Notes under the pieces: model-generated | What the model was told of the DNA's origin: nothing | Seen by the model: the letters and a program-made list of their open reading frames with translations, nothing else | The model's database searches: none | Position numbers and translations under genes: made by a program | In this document: piece after piece, positions 22,222 through 33,317 of the stretch | Layout: every line of letters begins with the position of its first letter | How positions within the stretch are numbered: the stretch's first letter is position 1 | From: Raphanus sativus | Lineage: Eukaryota > Streptophyta > Magnoliopsida > Brassicales > Brassicaceae | Direction of reading: 5' to 3' | Assembly (NCBI RefSeq): GCF_000801105.2 | Contig: NC_079512.1 | Location: 3,162,263 to 3,226,262, forward strand | Length of the DNA stretch: 64,000 nt

Positions 22222-25200
22222 GTGGTTCCAGAAACGATGGGAGGCGAAGACGGTTCGACGCACAGTATCGGGAAGTTTGACGGTACAGATTATGCATTTT
22301 GGAGAATGCAAATCGAAGATTATCTTTACGGAAAGAAGCTTCATCAACCACTGAGCAAGAAGCCTGAGAAGATGGATCAGGATGAGTGGGAGCTCCTTGA
22401 CAGACAAGTTCTGGGTGTTATAAGGTTAACACTGTCGAAAAACGTTGCTCACAACGTTGCGAAGGAGAAGACCACAGAAGGGCTCATGAAAGTTCTCTCG
22501 GATATGTATGAGAAACCTTCGGCGAATAATAAGGTGTTTCTCATGAAGAAACTCTTTCATTTGAAGATGGAAGAAGGTGGCATGGTTGCCGCACATGTGA
22601 ATGAATTCAACACGATTGTCAACCAACTGTCTTCGGTTGAGATCGAGTTTGATGATGAAGTGTGAGCACTGATTTTGTTGGCATCTCTGCCAAATAGTTG
22701 GGAGCCAATGAGGGCAGCGGTTAGTAATTCTGTCGGTACTCAGAAGCTTAAGTTCAATGATGTGAGAGATCGTATCCTTGCTGAGGAAGTGCGTAGGATA
22801 GATTCTGGCGAGACATCATCAAGCTCTGCTTTCAATGTTGAAAACAGAGGTAGAGACCATGATAGAAGTAACCGGAGAAATGGCAGATCGAGGTCAAGGA
22901 ATGGAAATGGTCAGTCCAAATTCAGACAGCCTGCACAGTGCTGGAATTGTGGAAAGACGGGCCACATTAAAAAGAATTGCCGGGCACCACCGAAGAAAGA
23001 AGACAACAAGGGAGGCGTAGCCAATGCAGTGACACGTGAAATTGCTGATGCATTGGTAGTGTCTGTTGATTCCCCGATAAAAGGTGAAGCTCGTGATGCA
23101 GCTACAAGTACCACCAAAGCGTCAATCTCCTATGTTGATAGTCCAGTCGATTCATGGGTTCTTGACTCTGGAGCGTCGTTCCACACCACGCCACACCACA
23201 ACATTATGGAGAATTATGTTGCTGGAAATTATGGAAAGGTATATCTTGCTGATGGATTACCTTTGGACATAGTTGGTATTGGAGATATCAACTTGAAGAT
23301 GTCAGACGGACGTGTGTGGAAGATTACGAAGGTTAGACATGTGCCAAAGTTGATGCGAAATCTAATCTCTGTAGGTCAACTTGATGATACGGGGCACGAT
23401 GTCAACTTTGGTGGTGGAGCCTGGAGAGTCAGGAAAGGTTCCATGGTGGTGGCTAGAGGTCATAAAAGAGGCACTCTTTATATGACGACGAGTTATCAAG
23501 ACACTGTTGCTGTTGTCGAGAATGCCAAACAAACCAAGTTGTGGCATTGTAGGTTGGGGCACATGAGTGAGAAAGGGATGAAACTCATGGTGGAAAATGG
23601 CGCTCTTCCGGATCTGAAGACGGTGGATCATCAGATGTGTGAAAGTTGCATTCTTGGAAAGCAGAAACGGGTTAGTTTCTCTAAAGGAGGAAGAGAGCCA
23701 AAATCTGAGAAGTTAGAGCTGGTGCACATTGACGTGTGGGGACCCGCTCCTGTTGCATCGCTGGGAGGATCGTACTACTATGTGACCTTTATTGACGACT
23801 CCACAAGGAAGGTGTGGGTTTACTTTATGAAGAACAAGCATGAAGTGTTTTCGGTTTTCAAAAGATGGAAAGCCTTGGTTGAGACTGAGACGAATCTCAA
23901 GTTGAAATGTCTAAGGTCTGATAATGGTGGTGAATATATCAGCGAGGAGTTCAAGAGACATTGCGCTGATAGTGGAATCAAGATGGAGAAGACTATTCCT
24001 GGAACGCCTCAACAAAATGGAATAGCGGAAAGGATGAACCGAACCTTGAATGAGCGTGCAAGGAGCATGAGATTGCATTGTGGATTGCCTAAGATGTTTT
24101 GGGCAGATGCAATCAGTACCGCAAGCTTCTTAATTAACAGAGGACCGTCTGTACCGTTGGGATTTAAGATCCCTGAAGAAGTTTGGAGCGGAAAGAAAGT
24201 AAACCTTTCTTACCTAAAAGTGTTTGGATGCTTAGCTTATGTTCACGTTGATGATGCTGCAAGAAGTAAACTTGACTCCAAGTCAAAGAAGTGTTACTTC
24301 ATCGGTTATGGTAACGAGGAGTTTGGTTACCGGTTTTGGAATGATGAAAATCGAAAGATCATCCGCAGCAAGAATGTTGTGTTCAACGAAGAATTGTTGT
24401 ACAAGGATAAGCTAAGAGAAGGCTCGGAGAGAAAAGAGCCTGGAGTTGTTGACTTAGATGATATCCTGACACCGGAGTTACAACAAGATACCGCAACAAC
24501 AGAAGAAGAAATCTCTCAAGAAGAGAGTGGTGAGGCTGAAGAGAGTGATGATTCTGAAGTGGTCCCATATACACCAGTCACGGAGTTACGACGGTCAAGT
24601 AGAATCATCAGAAAGCCTGTAAGATTTTCTCCATCGCTCAACTACATTCTGCTCACAGACCGAGGCGAGCCTGAATGTTATGAAGAGGCTATGCAAGTTG
24701 ATGAGTCGATCAAGTGGGAGCTTGCAATGAACGACGAGATGGACTCGTTGTTATCCAATCACACATGGGAGTTAGCAGATTTGCCTAAGAATAAAAAGGC
24801 ATTGCATAACAAGTGGGTCTACCGAATAAAAGAAGAACTTGATGGAAGTAAACGCTATAAGGCGAGGCTTGTTGTGAAGGGATTCCAACAAAAAGAAGGC
24901 ATTGACTACACTGAAATCTTTTCTCCTGTAGTCAAGCTGGTGACCATTAGAACGGTTCTTGGACTGGTAGCACAAGAAGATTTGCATCTTCAGCAGATGG
25001 ATGTAAAGACGGCATTTCTTCACGGTGATTTGGATGAAGAAATTTATATGAAGCAACCCGAAGGCTTTGAGGTCAAAGGAAAAGAAAGCCTTGTTTGCAA
25101 GCTTAAAAGGAGTTTGTATGGCTTGAAACAAGCTCCAAGACAGTGGTATAAAAGGTTTGACAGCTTTATTAAAGGTGTCGGTTTCTTGAGGTGTGAAGCT

Positions 25201-26211
25201 GACCACTGTTGTTACTTCAAGAAGTTTGAAGAATCCTACTTGATATTGCTCCTATACGTGGATGACATGCTGATAGTTGGAGCAGACTTGCATGAGATCA
25301 ATAGCTTGAAGGCGAAACTCTCAGAAGAATTTGCGATGAAAGACCTTGGAGAAGCAAGACAGATTCTAGGGATGAGAATCAGTAGAAGCAAGGAAGGTCT
25401 TAGGCTATCACAAGAGGAGTATGTGAAGAAAGTCCTCAAGAGGTTTAACATGGATGACGCGAAGCCAGTCAGTACTCCACTGGCAAGTCATTTTCGGTTA
25501 TCCAGAGAACAGTCTCCAAAGACGGAAGACGAGATGGCACATATGGATAAGGTTCCATATGCTTCTGCTATAGGCAGCCTGATGTATGCGATGATTTGTA
25601 CAAGACCAGACATCGCACATGCAGTGGGAGTCGTCAGCAGATTTATGAGCAATCCAGGAAAGGAACATTGGGAAGCCGTTAAGTGGATTTTCAGATATCT
25701 AAAAGGAAATCCAAGTTTATCGCTATGTTTCACGAAGTCTGCGGTGGGATTGCAGGGATATGTTGATGCTGACAACGGAGGTGACGTTGACAGCACGAAG
25801 AGCACAACCGGATATGTCTACACTTTTGGCGGTACTGCAATTTGTTGGGTTTCAAAGTTGCAGAGAATCGTAGCTCTATCAAGCTGTGAAGCTGAGTATG
25901 TTGCGGTAACAGAGGCAACAAAAGAGATGATGTGGTTACAATCATTTCTAGAAGAGCTAGGCCATGGTCAAGAAAAAGGTGTGTTGTACTGTGATAGTAA
26001 AAGTGCAATCGATTTGGCAAAGAATCCGGTTTACCACGCTCGGACGAAGCACATACATCGTCGATATCATTTCATCAGATCAGCGTTAGAAGATGAAATG
26101 TTGGTGCTTGAAAAGATCCCAGGAAGTAAGAATCCGGCAGACATGCTGACGAAGACTGTGCCGTATGATAAGCTGAGGTTGTGTGCAACCTCAGTTGGTT
26201 TGTTGGAGTAA
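22222..26211 (+). pseudogene. Copia Gag-Pol polyprotein with one in-frame stop
   Basis: One reading frame spans 22222-26211 and is broken only by a TGA at 22663-22665 near the end of the Gag core. Visible modules in order are: a UBN2-type Gag; a CCHC zinc knuckle (CWNCGKTGHIKKNC); an aspartic protease (DSGASFHTT); an HHCC integrase zinc site (HCRLGHMS, CESCILGKQK) and DDE core; reverse transcriptase with YVDDM; RNase H with DSKSAIDLAKNP; and the C-terminal KNPADMLTK motif. Apart from that stop no frameshift or other stop is seen. With the stop, the protein needed in cis would not be made in full, so this copy would move only if supplied by relatives or by readthrough. Confidence 0.93.
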
Positions 26212-26281
26212 CAAGCTGAGAAGACCTGCTACATTGATCAAGGTGTGAAGACAGATTGAAATCAGTCTTCAAGTGGGAGAT

Positions 26282-26748
26282 TGTAAGTTATAAAACACGT
26301 TTTTTGTGTTGGCCGGTGATGACGGTAATGACGGTGAGGGATGGCAAAGAAGTCAACAAAAGAGGAACCCCATTTTGTCAATAATTGTGGCTTTCACACA
26401 CTCAAGCTTCTCCTATAAATACTCACGTAAGGTGAAGAGGAAAATCATCCCAAAACAAAAACAAAGAGAGAACAAGAGAAGAAAAGAGTTCGTGGAGAAA
26501 AAAAGAAAATAATTTTTTTTTTTTACAAAAAATCTTCTTTAAGAAATTAAGAGTAATTTCTTGAGTGTATTTGGGATCGGGTGTGAGTTGAGAGCTTGTA
26601 AAAATTTCCCAAGTTGATAATAAAAGATCTGTAGCAGGTCCGGAGACGTAGGCAAAAGTTGGCCGAACTCCGTTAACAAATTGTGTGTGTGTTTTCCCGT
26701 TCCCATAAATTTCGGTTTCCGCAAAATTTGACCGTATATTTCCTAACA
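26282..26748 (+). repeat. 3' LTR of the Copia element
   Basis: This 467-bp LTR is identical to the 5' LTR except for a one-base indel in the A/T run near 26512. It is followed by the duplicated target ATTTC. Confidence 0.96.
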
Positions 26749-26753
26749 ATTTC

Positions 26754-29470
26754 ACCTATATTTATGATTTAATTTGAATTTTTATAACTCTCTTTTTACT
26801 ATAATATTATACTGTTTGTTATATGTTTTTAATAAATGCTCTATTATTTATAAAATCTTGTAATTTTTATTAGTTTGATCAATTTTAAGGAGTATAATGT
26901 AAATATTTTTTACAAAGTTAGAGTAAAAAGTTTACCATTGGAAAGAAAACACATCTTCGAACTTTAAATTTGAGTTCACGTCACCTCTAAAATAAAATTG
27001 TAGTTGGAAATGATCTAAATGGGAAAAACTATATTTTTAATTAGGATAGGTGTTTTTTATAATTTATGTTAATGTCGTCCGTGTATCACTATCTATATTC
27101 GAATAGTGCAGGTTGCTGACAAGTTAAACTAACAGCACTTTTCTTTTAAAAATGTTTTGACTTTACAAATTAACACATTCATTGCATTTTGTAACAATAC
27201 TTTACATAAAGTGGTGATGACTTATGAAGTTTTGACTTGTGAGTGACTCTATACATATCTAACCGTCATTCCAAATTTATTTAATTTATCTTCCATTAGC
27301 CATCGTGATCCATTTTTTGGTTGTTAGTTAACTCAAAATATATAAACAAACATACACGCTAGACAGAAAATAATATAAATATGATAATTTGTTCATATTT
27401 GGAGTTTTTTTCTTCATATTTGGAGTTGAATGGAATTAAAAGTTGGATAGAATAACTTAAATGAGAGTGCGTTATGTAAGAAAAGGCCGACCAGATGAGT
27501 GAGGACCACGGCGATCGAGAGGTAGGTAGTTAAACCTTAACAAATAACAACCTTAATCATCTGACAGGGCCGACTTACTTTGCTAAATTAACCTCATCAA
27601 AAGTTCATTTTTACAAAATTTACAATATATATATATACGTTTTTGATTGATAAATTTTTAAGAAATGAAGCATTTGAATAGCTTAACGTTTAACTAAGAA
27701 ACTTATATTGTATATACGTGTTTGTTATGAGTTTATGATGTATGTCATATATAAGCGGTTTAAAAGAATTTTGGCAAATAGAATACATGTATATATAGAA
27801 GAAAATAAAATACTTTGGAGTAATTAATTTGTTAAAAATGAGTTTTTTTTTAAATGTACATATTGTGGTGTTGATTATGATATTGAATTATTGATCCAAG
27901 TGGTAAAATATTTCATTTTAATTATTATTTTTTTTGTCACAATGCATTGTTATTAAAGAGGATTTATTTTTGTTAAAATGCACAAACATATAAAAATGAC
28001 TTCATGTTTCCACTCATGAGTCATTCAGCAGTATCACATTGATAATACACAAGTAAAAATACATAGAGATAGCGATTTTGTAACCTGATAAACTCCATAT
28101 TTTGATTACCCTGTCAAAACAACATACGTAGAGTATAAGAGGATCTTGAGTATCTAAAACTGGTATCTATGTTAATCTTATTCCCATATATACAATCTAA
28201 CTTGTTTGTTTGGTAAACCCTTTGTAGCCTAAAAAAATTAGGTATTCAGGTTTGCTCTCTTAATTGGTAGTTGAATTCAAGTTAGTGTTCAAATCACTTT
28301 TTCTTTCGGCTTCGAATTGGTGCATCACTTACTCTATAAACTAAAGTGCCAGCTTGTATCCACAAAAACCATAATCGTTTCAGCGAATAATCTAAACATA
28401 TAGTGATTAACTTCGTCTTACTCCCACCTTGACTCTAGAGAAAAACTGACAAAGAAGCTAGTGATTAGGACCTCACTCATGAATAATCTCTAATTCGTTC
28501 TTTTATAAGCTTTAGAAGCTATAATCGTTTCACGCATGCACATATCATAGAGAAAATCATAATTGATTTGTCTTATTAATAGTAGACTATTTCCTTTGTT
28601 ACTTTATAGCATCTGTTATTTTCAGTCGATAGAATCAAATTTTAATCAAAACACATTACTGAGATCACTTTACTTCGGGCTTACGTTAGAAAACTCATGT
28701 GGGCAGCTAATCGAAAGGCCAACCCGAAAAAAGGCGGCAAAAGTTAGCCACATGGCTTTTTTGACTCTTTGCTGCGACAATTTTAAAAATTTAATCCCAT
28801 TATCATTTGTCCCCCATATTTTCCTTTTTAAATATATCATCAACCGGTTTAGATAATTTAGCAACTCATGTCATCATTCAGATGCACTGGTTTAGAAAGT
28901 TTAACACATGTCATCTAAGCATTTTCACCTTTTTCTTAAACTGTTACTCATCATACGTACACATTATACATAATTTTACAGTTTAATTATAAAACCATGC
29001 ACATTGGCATTATTAGAAAATGTCTTCACACATTCTATTTTATTTTACTTATCATACACAGACGTAACAAACTAACAGTAACCTAGTTTATATATACATA
29101 AAACTATAAACTATAAACTAACAGTAACCTAGTTTATATATACATATATATAGCTTACTTTGGTATATTTTATCATTATATTTGTATATTTGGTGAAATC
29201 TGGCATATCTTATATGTTGACAAAAAAAAACAATATATATGTATTGTAAGTGCATGTGCGCTCGAACGGGCACTTTGCAGAAGTTGGAAATTCGTCAATT
29301 ATTGGCTTTTACGACCGCCTTATCTATTTTATAATACAGCACAAAGATTATCATGATCCCCACGCCATTCTCTATATAAATGTCTCAGGCATATGATGAA
29401 AAACGTACCTCATTATTACATAAAACATATAAACACCTTACGTATTGAATTATTAATTAGCACATAAAAT
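26754..29470. other. AT-rich intergenic region upstream of CLE1
   Basis: About 2.7 kb with no recognised gene. Microsatellite-like TA runs occur near 27632 and 29140. A 27-bp segment (ACTAACAGTAACCTAGTTTA...) occurs twice at about 29070 and 29117. The last 110 bp hold the CLE1 promoter, with a TATA box TCTATATAAATG at about 29370. Confidence 0.6.
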
Positions 29471-29704
29471 ATGGCTAACTTGAAGTTTTTGATGTGTCTG
29501 TTCTTGATCTGTGTTTCGTTGTCGCGATCATCAGCATCTCGGCCATTGCAGCAAGGGTTTGCAAACGCAGATGGAAGTAGACGAGGGCGTATGATGAGAG
29601 AAGCAGAAAAAGTGTTGAAAGCTAATATGGAAAAGCTAATGGAGAGAGGTTTTAATGAGTCCATGAGACTAAGCCCTGGAGGTCCTGATCCTCGTCATCA
29701 TTGA
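29471..29704 (+). CDS. CLE1: CLE1 peptide precursor, copy 1
   Basis: This is an intronless 77-codon gene. An N-terminal signal peptide (residues 1-23, hydrophobic LKFLMCLFLICVSLS) precedes a basic variable region, and the protein ends with the 12-residue CLE motif RLSPGGPDPRHH and no tail. That dodecapeptide is shared by Arabidopsis CLE1, CLE3 and CLE4; the position between the ycf45-like gene and GTE3 identifies it as CLE1 (At1g73165). CLE1-type peptides are secreted, arabinosylated ligands of CLV1-class receptor kinases and are linked to nitrogen-dependent lateral root control. The TATA box (about 29370) and leader are conserved with copy 2 (35868). The two precursors differ at three residues (G/R, N/K, K/E), all outside the signal peptide and the mature peptide. 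Confidence 0.93.
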   Translation: MANLKFLMCLFLICVSLSRSSASRPLQQGFANADGSRRGRMMREAEKVLKANMEKLMERGFNESMRLSPGGPDPRHH

Positions 29705-29976
29705 GTACGAACACTCGTAGATTTAAAGTTCCATGGATGTATTTTTTTCTTTTTCTCGATCGAGAACCGGTTTAGAAGAAATTAAAACATATTGATCCGT
29801 TTTGTATTGTAGCCTTGTTTGTTCGTTTGGTATAACCAAAATACATTGAGGTATCTGCTCGTTGCACATTTTTATGAATGGAGCATGCTTTACGTACCCT
29901 ATACATTCTGTTATATTATATGCTAGCCTTGGACCTCTTGGTCTAGTCCAGAAGAGAGGACGTTTGCATATAAAGT

Positions 29977-30257
29977 GTGTAACTGGTAGCAAATTAAAGG
30001 AATATATGGAATGGTAGGAATTATAATTTCTGGAATTTTATGGAATGGAATCAACGTTCCACTTATTCCAAAACGTTTTTGGGTTGGAATGATTTTTCAA
30101 GTGAAAGTTATTTTTTTCTCTGGAATAATTTGGAATGATATGGAATGAAATGGAATACTTTTTCTATTTTTTTATTACAACTGGTAGACATTTTTTGGAA
30201 TGCACATGAATTAAGCATTCAGAAAGTTTTTATTCCAAAAAAATACATTCCAGTTGC
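29977..30257. mobile_element. Small MITE-like insertion in unit 1 only
   Basis: Unit 2 reads ...GCATATAAAGT-ACATATAAC (36370-36388) without this 281-bp segment. Its ends are short inverted repeats (GTAACTGG / CCAGTTGC), and AGT on both sides (29974-29976, 30258-30260) may be a 3-bp target duplication. The interior is full of TGGAATGG/ATTCCA motifs. The family is uncertain; PIF/Harbinger-like is one option. Confidence 0.6.
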
Positions 30258-31410
30258 AGTCTATATAACAAGAAAGAATAAAGAAATAGTATAAAAGTGA
30301 AAGAGATTTACAAAAAAAAGTATAAAAGTGAGAGTGCAATAATTTAATTTATCATGTCTTTAATTCTCTAATGGCTCGTGTAGATAGATATATGATTTTT
30401 AATTGTGTTTGAAAAGTATATATGATTTATGACTATTCCGCCTAATATTCCACCAATAAAACATAGATAAAAGAGAGATAAGATGGTGACTGAAGTAGAA
30501 AAACATAGGGAAAACAAGGATTTGGTTTTAATGAAATTAGACCTTTTTAAAGTTAGAAGTCTGTTGACCAAAAAAAAAAAGTTAGAAGTCAACTACTATT
30601 AAATTGATAACCCGATATATATAAACCAAACGCTTCTAATTTCGTTACTAGATCCACTTAAACTTGCAAGTATGTGTATTGTGTACATGAAAGAGTATGA
30701 ATCTGTTTTTTTTTTCCTTTGTAACACAACTTCATTACTAACACAACATCGGACATACCCAATGTGCAAGCCTCATGGCTACAGCAACACAACATCTAAA
30801 GCAATAGAAGGATAGGCACACAAGCTTTCAGAAGCTTGGCAAGGTGTTAAAAATGAATTTTGAAGGAGTCACTTGGGGATGAAATCACAGAAGATTCCAA
30901 ACACACTTCAAGATCTTCTAACTTGCAGATTGCCACCTTAACATGTGACTTTGACAAACACTTCAAACTTTTGGTTATCACCAAAATGAGCACTGTTACA
31001 TCTAGAGCAGTGTTAAATTTCAATGGAATTGGATCGGACAGAATGTGCCTCTCATGGAGAAGGCAAACGATAGATAAATTCTCCCCTTAACGTAGGAGTG
31101 TGGAAGTGTTCTCTCCTGAACACGTTACTTTCTTATCTTATCAATATTAACTAAAATTCTAGTAAGAATATACAAACCATTTTGTTGGCAGTACCTGGTT
31201 TATTTGAAGAAGCTAGTATATACCAGAGAATCTTGAATTGAATATTGTGCCTCAATTTGTACTATCAACTCTCGAGTGTGTTGAGATTAAAAAAAAGTGA
31301 CTAGTAACGTAATGACAGGTCCCAGTTATAGCGAAATCAATGTTGATCAAAACAAGAACACTTTGGTTCTTAAAGAAAAGTTTACTGCAATTTTTTCTTC
31401 CCCTTATATT

Positions 31411-31919
31411 CAGTGTTTTGAAAACCGGATCGGACCGGCCGGTCGAACCGGTCCGACCGTGACTCGCTGAAGAAGCCGAGTCCGGTTCGGTTTAAAACCC
31501 GGATTTAATAAAAACCAGTAAAACCGACTGAAACCCGGTAAAACCGGTGATCCGGTTTAATTTTAAAACCCGGTTCTTAAAAATTAACATATAATTAAGT
31601 ATTTTTATTTTATCATATTCTTAAAATTTGAAATGTTAGTTGTAAAAATAAATAAATATGATTTTATTAGCTGTAAATCATTTGTTTTTTTTAATTCTTA
31701 GTTTACATAGTAATCAGATTTATGTTTGTTGTTTATTTTGAGTTAATAAAAAAAGAATATAGAAAGTATTATATGTAGAAGTAAAGTCTATATAGTATAA
31801 ATATATAATTATATACATTTTTATATAAATAAAAAACCCGGTTCAACCGGTTGAACCGGTCTAACCAGTCAACCAGTAGTTTTACCGAGTCGGTGTCCGG
31901 TCCGGTTTTCAAAACATTG
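31411..31919. mobile_element. hAT-type MITE, 509 bp
   Basis: The ends are inverted repeats: CAGTGTTTTGAAAACCGG on the left and the reverse complement of CAATGTTTTGAAAACCGG on the right. An 8-bp target duplication CTTATATT flanks it (31403-31410, 31920-31927). The CAGTG/CATTG ends and the 8-bp duplication are diagnostic of hAT. Both subterminal regions are rich in CCGGTTCGACCGG-like palindromes. There is no coding sequence. It is missing from both related segments (about 40233 and 41055). Confidence 0.93.
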
Positions 31920-32127
31920 CTTATATTTCATTTAACTCCAACTCATGCAGTCATGCTTAAATACAAAATTATTCAAAGAACTAAACTAACTACTACGTGA
32001 GTGGGTCACGTTAAGGTAATACAATCCCACTAAATAAAAGGCAATATTGAAACTAAAAAGCTTCTGTACAATCGATTTGGTCTTCATGGAGATGGCCACG
32101 TTAACTTCTTGCTCAAGTTATATCTCA

Positions 32128-32736
32128 TCATGTCGGGATGTCTATTACAACCTCCGACGTCACATCTGCTGAACGCTGATCAGAACAAGTTAGATTGCTG
32201 CGGGAACTTGGCTCGTTAGTTTTGAACAGGCGTACTCTCGTTCTGCAGATAGGACAAGTAGCGTGCGACTCAAGCCAAGCGTCTATACAGTGGGCGTGAA
32301 ACCAGTGTTTACAGCTCGGTAAGAGCTTGGCTTTGTCTCCTTCTTCGAACTCAGAGAGAGAAACGACGCACTCGACGCCGCCGTCCTCAAAGTTCCGAGG
32401 ACTAAAATCAACGACGGGGATTGATCGGATGAGGATGGAGCGGCTAACACTGGCCAACTCCGTGATGTTGATGATAACATGGTCACCGCTGGTACCCAAA
32501 CCATGACCATTGTTGGCATCATCATCATCATCATCATGATCATCAACAAAGTAATATTTATAGGCGCCAGACACTACTAGTCCAAGGAGCCCAAGGGAAG
32601 CCAGAACGATACCAACCAAAAAAAACATGTGGGCATTCTTGTCACCACGATGATAAATAACCCGATACATGCAATACGCGAAGCCAAGAAAAAACATACA
32701 GATATCAGTAATAAGTATCTCCATAATGTCGCTCAT
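32128..32736 (-). CDS. ATL-type RING-H2 protein, copy 1, with altered RING
   Basis: This intronless gene encodes 202 residues. Two hydrophobic segments (about 5-27 and 34-65) are followed by an aspartate run, a GLD-like stretch (SILIRSIPVVDFSP) and a RING-H2 finger. ATL proteins are membrane-anchored E3 ubiquitin ligases. Here the finger reads CVVS instead of CVVC at its start, so the second zinc ligand is Ser; the remaining ligands (CKHWFHAHC, CPIC) are present. Copy 2 (41249-41842) keeps the cysteine. The codon is TCT against TGC in copy 2, so two bases differ. A RING lacking this ligand would be expected to fold poorly or lose E2 binding. The start at 32736 is chosen because the same ATG is kept in copy 2 and an upstream ATG runs into a stop here. 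Confidence 0.85.
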   Translation of the reverse strand: MSDIMEILITDICMFFLGFAYCMYRVIYHRGDKNAHMFFLVGIVLASLGLLGLVVSGAYKYYFVDDHDDDDDDANNGHGLGTSGDHVIINITELASVSRSILIRSIPVVDFSPRNFEDGGVECVVSLSEFEEGDKAKLLPSCKHWFHAHCIDAWLESHATCPICRTRVRLFKTNEPSSRSNLTCSDQRSADVTSEVVIDIPT

Positions 32737-33317
32737 CTTCGAATTTATGTGTGTGTTTGTTATTCAGAATAGCTGAAGGTGGAAGGATACTAAAACTTGA
32801 GCAAGAAGTCGTAATGATTTTGATTTGTTTTCGTGAACATACATTACATGTATTTATAGGTTAAGTGATCTTACCATTGTTCTTTAAAGAAAAACTTACA
32901 AAACTTGAATAGATGAAAAAGGAAAAAGTAAGTAATTTCCTTATTTACTTATCAAAAAGGTAAAAAGGTAAAAGAAAAAAAAAAGAAGAAGGAAATTTCC
33001 TTATTTTAAACTAAACCATAACCATAAACTACACTCTGATATTTCGGTTAATACTTAGTAATCGAATTCCGAAATATATTGTTTTAAACAATATAGAGGC
33101 ACACTAGGCAGTGTGTTTATAAACGCTTCTACTCTGATGTCAGATATTTCTTTGAATTTTATATCGGAATTCGATTTTCAATTGAGTTTTCACATGTCTT
33201 AGCACGTTTTACATACCTTTCTACGATCAATTTCGACTAAACCGGGACATACATGTCGAATTTCGTCGGTTAATTCCGGTTCAGCATTCATCAGAGACAC
33301 GTAAGCGTTATTACTTA

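Larger units (their letters stand above)
21621..26748 (+). mobile_element. Complete Ty1/Copia LTR retrotransposon
   Basis: The element is 5128 bp and is flanked by the 5-bp target duplication ATTTC (21616-21620 and 26749-26753). Its LTRs start TGTAAG and end CTAACA. A primer-binding site complementary to initiator methionine tRNA follows the 5' LTR and a purine-rich tract (AAGTGGGAGAT) precedes the 3' LTR. The two LTRs differ only by one base in a poly(A)/poly(T) run, so it inserted very recently. The internal order gag-protease-integrase-RT-RNase H is that of Copia elements. Confidence 0.97.
29705..32127. other. CLE1 3' flank and spacer, duplicated with 36102-41248
   Basis: No independent gene is supported. 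30260-31140 is a close copy of 36380-37300, and 31141-32127 matches 39968-40458 and 40799-41248. A 65-codon segment near 30900-31050 stays open in all three duplicates (37070-37250, 40460-40640) but changes amino acids freely between copies, so I treat it as non-coding or decayed. Confidence 0.55.

Noticed and set aside
29977..30257. Firm assignment of this insert to PIF/Harbinger
   Set aside because: Terminal repeats are only about 8 bp and the 3-bp duplication AGT is too short to be sure; reported as MITE-like only.
30860..31090. Possible small protein (TLTCDFDKHFKLLV-type), also at 37020 and 40459
   Set aside because: The frame is open in three duplicated copies, but differences between copies are mostly amino-acid changing, copy 1 has a frameshift, and no family is recognised.
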